Source: Acidobacteriota bacterium (GTDB lineage Bacteria > Acidobacteriota > Terriglobia > UBA7540). Taken from it: a stretch of DNA of 8,993 nt. Location of the stretch: the NCBI GenBank assembly GCA_003171295.1, contig PMYF01000849.1, positions 1 to 8,993 on the forward strand, written 5' to 3'. This document shows, piece by piece, positions 1 through 5,468 of the stretch (position 1 is its first letter; each line of letters starts with the position of its first letter). The position numbers were made by a program, and so were the translations under genes. The notes under the pieces were generated by a model. The model searched no databases and was not told the origin of the DNA. It worked only from the letters and a program-made list of their open reading frames with translations.

Positions 1-180
1 TTCCTTCATTTTTAACATCTCTACGAGTCAGCGCCCCGTTCCTGACTTTGATCAGCATGAGCCGCGACGATTGGCACAAGCGGGAATCTTTCATTTTTTG
101 CGGGAATGTCGCGTTTTCATTGTTGGGAGCCATCAGGATGGTGCGATTCTCAGGTAATCAATTGATTGGGACGCGCCTCA

Positions 181-234
181 GGCCGAGCCCCGATTACGTG
201 TTCTTTCCAAATTGACCATCGGGGCCGAGCCCCG
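181..234. repeat. 12-bp GC-rich direct repeat, one copy forming a hairpin
   Basis: GGCCGAGCCCCG occurs at 181-192 and again at 223-234, 42 bp apart start to start. The second copy is extended to CGGGGCCGAGCCCCG (220-234), a perfect 6-bp inverted repeat around a 3-nt loop. A pair of short GC-rich near-palindromes beside a REP-associated transposase remnant fits a decayed REP-type element, but two copies in one window cannot establish a family. Confidence 0.4.
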
Positions 235-250
235 TTCGGCCGCAGGGTTT

Positions 251-280
251 ATGCTAGCACCGCGCCGGCTGAATTGTCAA
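251..280 (-). promoter_or_regulatory. possible sigma70-type promoter reading leftward
   Basis: Read on the minus strand there is a perfect TTGACA (-35, at 280-275), an 18-nt spacer, and TAGCAT (-10, at 256-251, four of six consensus positions). It would start transcription near 244, pointing out of the left edge of the window. The GC-rich hairpin at 220-234 would then lie in the leader. The perfect -35 is the main support; the -10 is imperfect and no firm downstream gene is visible, so this could be chance. Confidence 0.3.
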
Positions 281-368
281 TAGAGTTATTATCTGTATTG
301 CCCACCGGTAGGCTAAATCGTAAGGGAAATGTGCCTAATTGTCCGGTTTCCCGGTGTGCTGAGCGGGG

Positions 369-393
369 CCACGGCACGGTCTTTGTGCCGTGG
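369..393. repeat. REP-like hairpin at the 3' end of the transposase remnant
   Basis: CCACGGCAC (369-377) and GTGCCGTGG (385-393) form a perfect 9-bp stem around a 7-nt loop. It begins about 10 bp beyond the transposase stop codon. The sequence TTGGGGTCAGAC lies at 397-408, overlapping that stop. REP-associated transposases characteristically carry palindromes of this kind at their ends, so this is probably the terminal palindrome of the element. It could also act as a terminator for the minus-strand gene, although it lacks a T tract. Confidence 0.5.
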
Positions 394-402
394 GCATTGG
401 GG

Positions 403-912
403 TCAGACGCGGTACGATTCCGGTAAATAAACATAATCGATTTGCATGTGGCAGCGTTCGACTTGTTCTTTGTCCAGCGCAAAGTTATTGTAGCTTGACC
501 ACGGCCATTCTTCCGCTCGCTTCACCAACCCTTTTCGCGCCGGATTCAAATGCATGTAATCCAGCCTCGCGCCGAACTCTCTGGGGTGGCGGACGAAGCG
601 ATCCCAGAACTGGTGTTGCCGCACTGGCCCTGACGCCTGTCATCTGCGATTGAGCGAACGCGCCGAAAGCCATTTCACATCTTGCACCACGCGGGAAATG
701 GTGAGCGGAAAGGTTGGCCCGATAAGCGCGTGCCCATGGTCCGGCATCAGCACGTACCCTAAGAATAGAAAGCTTAATTTCCGGCGTGACTCGTTGATCG
801 CTGCCGCCACGAGCTCGAATTCCGACGCCGCAAGGGGAGCAAGCGCGCGGCGTAGATTGACCGTGACAAAGAAGATGCGGTCCGAGAGACGCAGGCGATG
901 CCCATGTGACAC
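403..912 (-). pseudogene. REP-associated tyrosine transposase (Y1/HUH, Transposase_17 type), in-frame nonsense
   Basis: This is a small single-stranded-DNA transposase of the RAYT family, which cuts and joins DNA at REP palindromes using a His-U-His metal site and one catalytic tyrosine. The 170-codon frame starts at GTG 912, because a stop lies four codons upstream. It contains the family signature YVLMPDHGHAL (metal site His59-Gly60-His61) and, downstream, FWDRFVRH, then YMHLNPARKGLV (catalytic Tyr near 119), then EEWPWSSY. Codon 91 (642-640) is TGA, where relatives usually have a basic residue after 'LNRR'. Both halves lie in the same frame, so this is a point nonsense change, probably CGA to TGA, not a frameshift. 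The stop separates the metal site from the catalytic tyrosine, so neither half should work alone. A GTG at 624 could restart translation but no ribosome site is evident. The glycine at the centre of the HUH motif is also unusual, since a bulky residue is normal. Confidence 0.88.
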
Positions 913-925
913 ACGCTCATTTTAG

Positions 926-1186
926 GGCTATTTTCCGTTCCAAACGATTATTGAGAATTGCGTCGTCAAGGAATGGACAGAGGGAAATCTGCGACGCCGC
1001 CGGATCGAGACGCCCTACGGGACCTTGCAGGAGACCTGGACCTGGCTGCCGGAATCCTTTGCCGAAGCCCCCACCGAGCATCTGATCAAATCGACCAAGG
1101 ATCTGCCGGCTTATCGGTTTATTCATGAAAACACGCGCTACGCACCGGACTACGCTTTCGCAGAGAAACGCCGCGCGGCAGTCGAC
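926..1186 (+). pseudogene. N-terminal fragment of a URO-D superfamily protein
   Basis: Translated in the frame of position 926, this reads as the early part of a uroporphyrinogen-decarboxylase-like TIM-barrel protein of the methyltransferase-like (COG0407) kind. Visible signatures are RRIETPYGTLQETW, LPESFAEAPTEHLIKS, KDLPAYRFIHENTRY and APDYAFAEKR. The family typically has the order 'TPxGxL', 'PES', 'EHxVK', 'DL', 'PDY'. There is no start codon or ribosome site: the frame opens just after a TAG at 923-925, ten bases from the transposase start, so the true N-terminus (roughly the first 60 residues) is missing. Recognisable sequence fades near 1186. The frame then runs through unfamiliar sequence to a TAG at 1289-1291. 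The matching C-terminal part lies at 8475-8993 on the same strand. The family match is from remembered motifs, not a search. Confidence 0.65.
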
Positions 1187-1872
1187 CAGAGCGTGAGCAC
1201 AGATAATGCGCCCGAGCGTGGATCTGCATTTCGTTGCATGAGATCCCAGGAGCAGGGCCAGCCGATGAGTTCGACAGTACTATCAGGGTAGTGGGATAAC
1301 CCGCAGAATGGGAACAGAAGAACACGTGAGAATCAGCCCACTCGCAAGCAGGCGTTTTCTCGGAGGAGGCAAGGCGTCCCTGATATCTTTACTGGACATG
1401 GCGAGTAATTTCTTCCCGCCCTTCTGTAAGATCTACCTACACGATCGCTTCGCCGGGCTGGAGGTGCTGGCTACTCTGGTGAATTCCCATGGTTGATTTG
1501 GCCGCGTGGATTGGTAGCCCAGTTGCCATGGAAAAAGTGAGGAGCTCTTTGCAGCTCGGACTCCGCGTTGGAAGTTGACCAGCCCGGCATCCTCGCGCTT
1601 CTATCCTCGGTGTATTCCCCACTGCTTGACCATCCGAGGCGTTTGGCACGCAAGCCGCAATTCAGTACACTCTGCGGTAACGAGCCCCTCCAAACCCCGC
1701 GACTGGGCGGCGCAATACTAGTCAGGCGGGTAACCCAAAACATAAAAGCGCTCTTCAGCAGATGAGCGGGGAGGCCGCTCGGGGCCAGCATTCATAAGCC
1801 TTTTGGCACGCCCGTGGAAGTCAGACCTGAGCATATCTTTCAATCGGCAAGCCACGCAATAATCCACATAAC
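1187..1872. other. unassigned region between URO-D remnant and first ASH-propeller unit
   Basis: There is no gene I can support here. Short open frames on both strands (for example 1308-1496 plus and 1471-1791 minus) lack ribosome sites and familiar motifs. A small hairpin (GAGCGG at 1764-1769 with CCGCTC at 1775-1780) is present. The stretch may be decayed insertion-element or gene sequence brought in with the rearrangement, but nothing in it proves this. Confidence 0.4.
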
Positions 1873-1928
1873 GCACTCATAAATCTGCGTGGCCCACACG
1901 GCGTTGCCCTGAACCCGGCATCCAGCTT
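1873..1928 (+). repeat. upstream block of unit A, homologous to 5183-5238
   Basis: This block aligns without gaps to 5183-5238 (constant offset 3310). I count 39 identical positions of 56; the end, GCATCCAGC at 1918-1926, is identical in both. Similarity stops sharply to the left of 1873. It lies 213 nt before the start codon of gene A, against 283 nt for the partner before gene B. Mismatches show no three-base rhythm, so it looks non-coding. It marks the left limit of the duplicated unit and may hold the promoter or a regulatory site. Confidence 0.6.
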
Positions 1929-1960
1929 CATGCCTGATGTCTGTCTATTGAGATTTCAAG

Positions 1961-1985
1961 TACGTTCGTACCGCACGTCCGTACT
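1961..1985 (+). promoter_or_regulatory. short direct repeats upstream of gene A, possible operator
   Basis: TACGTTCGTACC (1961-1972) and CACGTCCGTACT (1974-1985) share the core ACGTYCGTAC with a 13-bp period, and GTACG-TT-CGTAC within the first copy (1960-1971) is an inverted repeat. An AT-rich box, TATATAAA, follows at 2011-2018 and could serve as a -10, but I see no matching -35. Gene B has no equivalent repeat, so any role would be specific to gene A. Confidence 0.2.
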
Positions 1986-2059
1986 CTGGCGAGTAGCTGG
2001 AGACTCCTCATATATAAATGCTGGCGTGAAGTGGGACGACTGATATCCCGCCAAAGAGA

Positions 2060-2088
2060 CGAACCTAAATCTGGAGGTGGCAGTTATG
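2060..2088 (+). promoter_or_regulatory. ribosome binding site that fixes the gene A start
   Basis: CTGGAGGTGGCAGTTATG places a GGAGG core (2073-2077) 8 nt before the ATG at 2086. An upstream GTG at 2077 overlaps the Shine-Dalgarno itself and is unlikely to be used. Aligning the 26 nt before this ATG with the 26 nt before the TTG at 5466 gives a shared CGAnCCTAAA block at exactly the same distance, which independently supports both starts. Confidence 0.7.
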
Positions 2089-4719
2089 CAGTCACGCATA
2101 TTCAGGCATCATAAGGCGACACAGACAAATCATCCGATGTTGGATAGTTTTCAATGGGGCATTAACTCTGTTCGTATTTGTCCGAATAAGGAAATCCTTC
2201 TTAAGAGCCGCTGGGTCGGCTCTGGCAGCGTGCGCCGCACCCAGTTTTCTTTAATGGCCTTGATTTTCATCATCGTTTCCTGCGTGGCCCAAAACGCCGC
2301 TGCGGTCACGTCGCTCAGTTTGAGCCCCGGCTCACTCAGCTTCGGGGAAGTGACCGTCGGCAACCGCAGCACGAAGACTGTGATTATTAGGAACAACGGA
2401 ACCAGCAGTGTGACGATTTCGCGGGCGACGGTGACCGGAGCAGGATTCACATTCACCGGGTCCTCATTACCATTCACTCTGAATCCTGGTATGAGCACCA
2501 GCATCAACACCAATTTTGCTCCCACTGGCGCCGGCACCCTCACGGGGAGCATCTCCGTAACCAGCAATGCCAGTAATTCTCCCACCAAGATTTCGCTCTC
2601 CGGAACCGGCGTCACTTACCTCCTCAGCGCCAGCCCCCTCAGCCTCAGCTTCGGGAACGTCAGTGTGGGGAGCAGCGGCACGCTGAAAGTGACTCTTACA
2701 AATACCGGAACGGGCAATGTAACGGTGTCGCGGGTGACGGTGGCCGGAACGGGCTTCGGCACCAGCGGCATTTCCTTACCGCTCACTTTGCAGCCTGGTA
2801 AGGCTGGCACCTTTAACGCCACCTTGACCGCCGCCTCCGCCGGCACGTTCAACGGGAGCATCTCGGTAGCAAGCAATGCCACGAATTCTCCCGCCAGGAT
2901 ATCGCTAGCGGGAACGGCAAGCAACGTAACCCACCTCCTTACCGCCAATCCTGTTAACCTCAACTTCGGGAGCATTGTCGTGGGGAGCAGCAAGGCACTG
3001 AATGTGACTCTCACGAATACCGGAACCAGCAGTGTGACGGTTTCGCAGGCGACCTTGATCGGGGCGGGCTTCAGCCTTGGCGGGCTTTCCTTGCCTCTCA
3101 CCTTGACGTCTGGCAAGAGTGCCGTCTTCAATGTTACCCTTGCTCCCACCAAATTCGGCACCTTCACCGGGAGCATCTCGGTAGCGAGCAATGCCACCAA
3201 CTCTCCCACTATCCTAACGCTGTCGGGAACCGGGAGTAGCACCACTTGCCTCCTCTCGGCCAGTCCCCTTAGCCACAGCTTCGGGAACGTCACCTTGGGG
3301 ACCAGCAGCGCTCTGATCGTTACTCTCACGAACACGGGAACCAGCAGTGTAACGGTATCGCTGGTCACCGTGACCGGAGCGGGCTTCAACCTCAGCGGGC
3401 TCTCCTTGCCTATCACTTTGATTACCGGCAAGAGTGCCCTTTTCAACGCCACTTTCAGTCCCACCTCCACAGGCGCCTTCACCGGAAGCATCTCGGTAGC
3501 GAGCAATGCCACCAACTCTCCCAGCACCATCAGCTTGTCCGGGACCGGAACCACCAGCACGCAGGAGACCTCCGCGTGCGCGGGCACTGCCGTAACCCAA
3601 GCCCCGGTGGATGTCACTGCAGAACTCAGTGAAGTCGGGGCGGGCGTTACCGTGACCCAGTTGACGAATGACCAGCAGAACTGGAGCACCTACGCCGATG
3701 TCCCGGCATACAGTTCGCTCGCCAAAGTCATGACCTTCAACACTTATGCCTTTGGCCCTCCCAACACGGTGACGACGGCCAATCTGGATGGCAGCAACGC
3801 CCAGACCATCTCCGGCAGCCAGCAGGGCAAGTGCACCTACGTAAGCATCGATGGGAAATTTGTCTATTACCAGGGCCAGAATCCTGACCAGTCGGGTGAC
3901 CTCTACGCTGTTCCGATCTCACAGGCAGGCTCCTGCCAGCAGAACCGGCTGACCAATCTGAACTGGCAACCGACCTCGGGCTCGCCCCAGGGTTCCCTGG
4001 TTATTTCGACCTCCAGCCTCGACCCGACCACAGGTAAGAACGTCATCGCCTACGCGGGCGACCCTCTGCTGCGTCGCGTGCTCGATGATGCCACGGCTCT
4101 ACCTACCGTGACGCTGGGAGATCCCGAAAATGCCAACGTGTTCCACCGTATGCGCCTGAACCCGAAGTTTCCCAGCATTCTGTGGTACAAGCGGGATCAG
4201 CCTTCTCCGGACCCGGGCGGAGTCGCCGAACCGGAAATCTGGGTCGTCAATCTCAATTCGCCCAACACGGTCTACAGCGTGACCGGGAGCACCGCGGCTG
4301 ACCATGCCACCTGGTCCCCAGACGGCACCCAACTCGGCTACCATCTTGGCGGGCTCTGGTACCTCGCGAACGTGCTGAAGTCCGATGGCACCTTCAACGT
4401 GGCTAGTAGTGGCACGTTCACGAGTACGAAAATCGGCCCCCCCCGCGGATTCATAGCAGACGCGAACTACTGCACCTGGGCGCCGGACGGATCGGTGTAT
4501 GTTTGCACGGGTGGGGCATCTCCGGGGAGTGCCGTGTTCCTGATGTCGTTGGATGGGACCCAAACCAAGTACCTCTCCGCCTCCGATTCAACCGGAACCG
4601 TTGACGCCGGTCTCCCCAAGGCTCGTTTCCTTGACATGCAACACATCATGTTCGCGAGCGACCGCACGGGGACTCCCCAAGTCTACGTGATCACGGGGTT
4701 CACGACGACCTTCCCTTAG
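2086..4719 (+). CDS. secreted ASH-repeat/beta-propeller protein (unit A, four repeats)
   Basis: This 877-aa exported protein has an unknown ligand. Residues 1-54 form an unusually long basic leader. Residues 55-68 (FSLMALIFIIVSCV) are hydrophobic, with a likely signal-peptidase site after Ala73 (NAAA/VTS). IVSC at 63-66 also resembles a lipobox, so lipoprotein export is an alternative. A GTG near 2230 would give a conventional short signal peptide but has a poor ribosome site. Four Ig-like ASH/HYDIN-type repeats of about 103 residues begin near residues 74, 177, 282 and 386, each with 'SFGxVxVG', 'TLTNTGT.SVTVS', 'LPLTL' and 'GSISVASNATNSP'. From about residue 500 a beta-propeller follows, with PD40 motif WSPDGTQLGY (743) and TolB-like SDRTGTPQVY near the end. 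FHRMRLNP (His687) and DHATW (His740) recall oligogalacturonate lyases (PL22), but their paired His-x-His is not obvious, so catalysis is unproven. Four cysteines shared with gene B may form disulfides. No C-terminal anchor is seen. Confidence 0.85.
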   Translation: MQSRIFRHHKATQTNHPMLDSFQWGINSVRICPNKEILLKSRWVGSGSVRRTQFSLMALIFIIVSCVAQNAAAVTSLSLSPGSLSFGEVTVGNRSTKTVIIRNNGTSSVTISRATVTGAGFTFTGSSLPFTLNPGMSTSINTNFAPTGAGTLTGSISVTSNASNSPTKISLSGTGVTYLLSASPLSLSFGNVSVGSSGTLKVTLTNTGTGNVTVSRVTVAGTGFGTSGISLPLTLQPGKAGTFNATLTAASAGTFNGSISVASNATNSPARISLAGTASNVTHLLTANPVNLNFGSIVVGSSKALNVTLTNTGTSSVTVSQATLIGAGFSLGGLSLPLTLTSGKSAVFNVTLAPTKFGTFTGSISVASNATNSPTILTLSGTGSSTTCLLSASPLSHSFGNVTLGTSSALIVTLTNTGTSSVTVSLVTVTGAGFNLSGLSLPITLITGKSALFNATFSPTSTGAFTGSISVASNATNSPSTISLSGTGTTSTQETSACAGTAVTQAPVDVTAELSEVGAGVTVTQLTNDQQNWSTYADVPAYSSLAKVMTFNTYAFGPPNTVTTANLDGSNAQTISGSQQGKCTYVSIDGKFVYYQGQNPDQSGDLYAVPISQAGSCQQNRLTNLNWQPTSGSPQGSLVISTSSLDPTTGKNVIAYAGDPLLRRVLDDATALPTVTLGDPENANVFHRMRLNPKFPSILWYKRDQPSPDPGGVAEPEIWVVNLNSPNTVYSVTGSTAADHATWSPDGTQLGYHLGGLWYLANVLKSDGTFNVASSGTFTSTKIGPPRGFIADANYCTWAPDGSVYVCTGGASPGSAVFLMSLDGTQTKYLSASDSTGTVDAGLPKARFLDMQHIMFASDRTGTPQVYVITGFTTTFP
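2305..3546 (+). repeat. array of four ASH-domain coding repeats in gene A
   Basis: Four in-frame units of about 309-315 bp begin near 2305, 2614, 2929 and 3241. Repeats 2 to 4 resemble each other closely at the DNA level, especially around the 'CTCACGAATACCGGAACC' and 'GAGCATCTCGGTAGC' segments. Repeat 1 is the most divergent. Such arrays can gain or lose units by unequal recombination. Confidence 0.8.
3157..3234 (+). repeat. 78-bp segment nearly identical to 6435-6512
   Basis: This segment encodes the last strands of the third ASH repeat (GTFTGSISVASNATNSPTI...). It matches 6435-6512 in gene B at 77 of 78 bases; the only difference I see is T at 3210 against C at 6488. The adjoining sequence is clearly less similar, which suggests recent local exchange between the two genes. 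Confidence 0.75.
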
Positions 4720-4768
4720 ACCGCCCACGCCCTGTGCACTTCTGCAAGAAAAGAACCCTCCCTCACAC

Positions 4769-4802
4769 TCTCCTCTCGGTCGGCGCGACGACCGAGAGGA
4801 GA
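4769..4802 (+). terminator. long stem-loop after gene A
   Basis: A perfect 14-bp stem (4769-4782 with 4789-4802, core CCTCTCGGTCG/CGACCGAGAGG) surrounds the 6-nt loop GCGCGA, starting 49 nt after the stop codon of gene A. There is no T tract, so it is not a textbook intrinsic terminator. It may stop transcription, protect the 3' end of the mRNA, or both. An equivalent hairpin follows gene B. Confidence 0.65.
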
Positions 4803-5182
4803 CGTGCCTAGGCCGAACGGTTAGGCAGATCGCTTACGACGAATTCCGGGCGGGCTTGGCCCTGGATGGCATTCCGAGGAGGATCCCCGGGCAGCCCGGC
4901 ATTCCACGCGGGCGTGATCGCGCGCCTGGCTCACGGCTTGGACACCGGAGGTCTTCCGGATGGAAGCCGCAAACCCTCGCCCCTGGGGCTCTTCGCCCCT
5001 GCCCGACCCGCCCTCCCACCGTGGGAACCTAGCCACATATTGTAGCCTACCACTGATCCGGCCGCCATCGGAGGTTGCCGGCGGCCCTTGCCCCCCCCTC
5101 GCCGCGTACACCTCCGCTCCAACGCGAGGTTAAGCCTTGGGCCCGCGTCTCAACCGGCAGCCCGCGCCGCGGAAGATGATAT
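4803..5182. other. gene-free spacer between the two units
   Basis: I see no supportable gene, RNA or mobile element in these 380 bases. They are very GC-rich, with several short open frames on the minus strand that look like composition effects. CCGGA/TCCGG around 4942-4956 makes a small hairpin. I find no similarity to the 1187-1872 region, so the spacer is not simply a second copy of gene A's left flank. Confidence 0.45.
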
Positions 5183-5238
5183 GCACGCATGAATCCGCGT
5201 GACTCCGGCCGCGCCGCTGTAATCCCAGCATCCAGCCT
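5183..5238 (+). repeat. upstream block of unit B, homologous to 1873-1928
   Basis: This is the partner of the block upstream of gene A: an ungapped alignment with 39 identities in 56 positions by my count. It shows that the duplicated unit reaches well upstream of the coding sequence. The distance from here to the start codon is 70 nt longer than in unit A, so the leader gained or lost sequence after duplication. Confidence 0.6.
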
Positions 5239-5360
5239 TGGCGCCGTGGGTATTCGCGTCTGAGAAAAGTGGGCAATACCTCCCATCCTCGAGTCCTCCC
5301 ACAAGAAATCTCAAGATGACAAGCCCTTCCACCGATAGGAATGAATGGGAGGAGGAGGTT

Positions 5361-5383
5361 GGTCTCCCGTCCCGGGAGAAACC
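5361..5383 (+). promoter_or_regulatory. hairpin in the gene B leader
   Basis: TCTCCCG (5363-5369) and CGGGAGA (5373-5379) form a perfect 7-bp stem around a 3-nt loop. With a two-base bulge it extends by GG/CC (5361-5362 with 5382-5383). A G-rich tract, GGGAGGAGGAGG (5347-5358), lies just upstream. The pair sits 80-120 nt before the chosen start and is absent from the gene A leader, within the 70 nt by which the two leaders differ in length. No T tract follows it, so it is not a clear attenuator. Confidence 0.3.
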
Positions 5384-5439
5384 ACCAGATCCGACGAGAA
5401 GACCGAAGGCCAGCGCACGAGCCTCCTGCATCCCGAGAT

Positions 5440-5468
5440 CGATCCTAAACCCGAGGAGGAGAACGTTG
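5440..5468 (+). promoter_or_regulatory. ribosome binding site that fixes the gene B start (TTG)
   Basis: GAGGAGGAGAACGTTG gives a strong Shine-Dalgarno (GGAGG at 5455-5459) 6 nt before TTG 5466. The frame stays open upstream to a TTG at 5238 and contains an ATG at 5316, but neither has a comparable ribosome site. The 26 nt before TTG 5466 line up with the 26 nt before the gene A ATG, sharing CGAnCCTAAA at the same distance, so I prefer this start. Confidence 0.65.

Larger units (their letters stand above)
1..402. other. gene-free left flank
   Basis: I find no convincing gene here. On the minus strand a frame is open from an ATG at 133 to the window edge (about 44 codons, starting M-A-P-N-N-E-N). 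It has no Shine-Dalgarno sequence and I recognise nothing in it, so I do not call it. A short plus-strand frame from the ATG at 58 stops after 52 codons and is equally unrecognisable. The stretch contains a possible leftward promoter, a GC-rich repeated motif and a REP-like hairpin, listed separately. It shows no similarity that I can see to the N-terminal part of the URO-D gene whose remnant lies beyond the transposase. Confidence 0.5.

Noticed and set aside
1308..1791. Small open frames 1308-1496 (plus), 1568-1765 (plus) and 1471-1791 (minus)
   Set aside because: No ribosome sites and no recognised motifs, and the last two overlap on opposite strands. Not supportable as genes from sequence alone.
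2616..3689. Long minus-strand open frames opposite the ASH arrays (357 aa at 2616-3689, also 5657-6523 and 6590-7282)
   Set aside because: They mirror the codon bias of the repeated Thr/Ser/Val/Gly-rich sense repeats and their low-complexity products recur with the repeat period. They have no independent ribosome site or recognisable domain.
4821..5304. Overlapping minus-strand open frames of 61-96 aa in the spacer
   Set aside because: Arg/Gly/Pro-rich products typical of random GC-rich DNA, no ribosome sites, and several frames open at once.
5238..5465. Longer gene B beginning at TTG 5238 or ATG 5316
   Set aside because: Neither start has a good ribosome site. TTG 5466 has a strong one and aligns with the gene A start; a start at 5316 would add a 50-residue charged region before the signal peptide.
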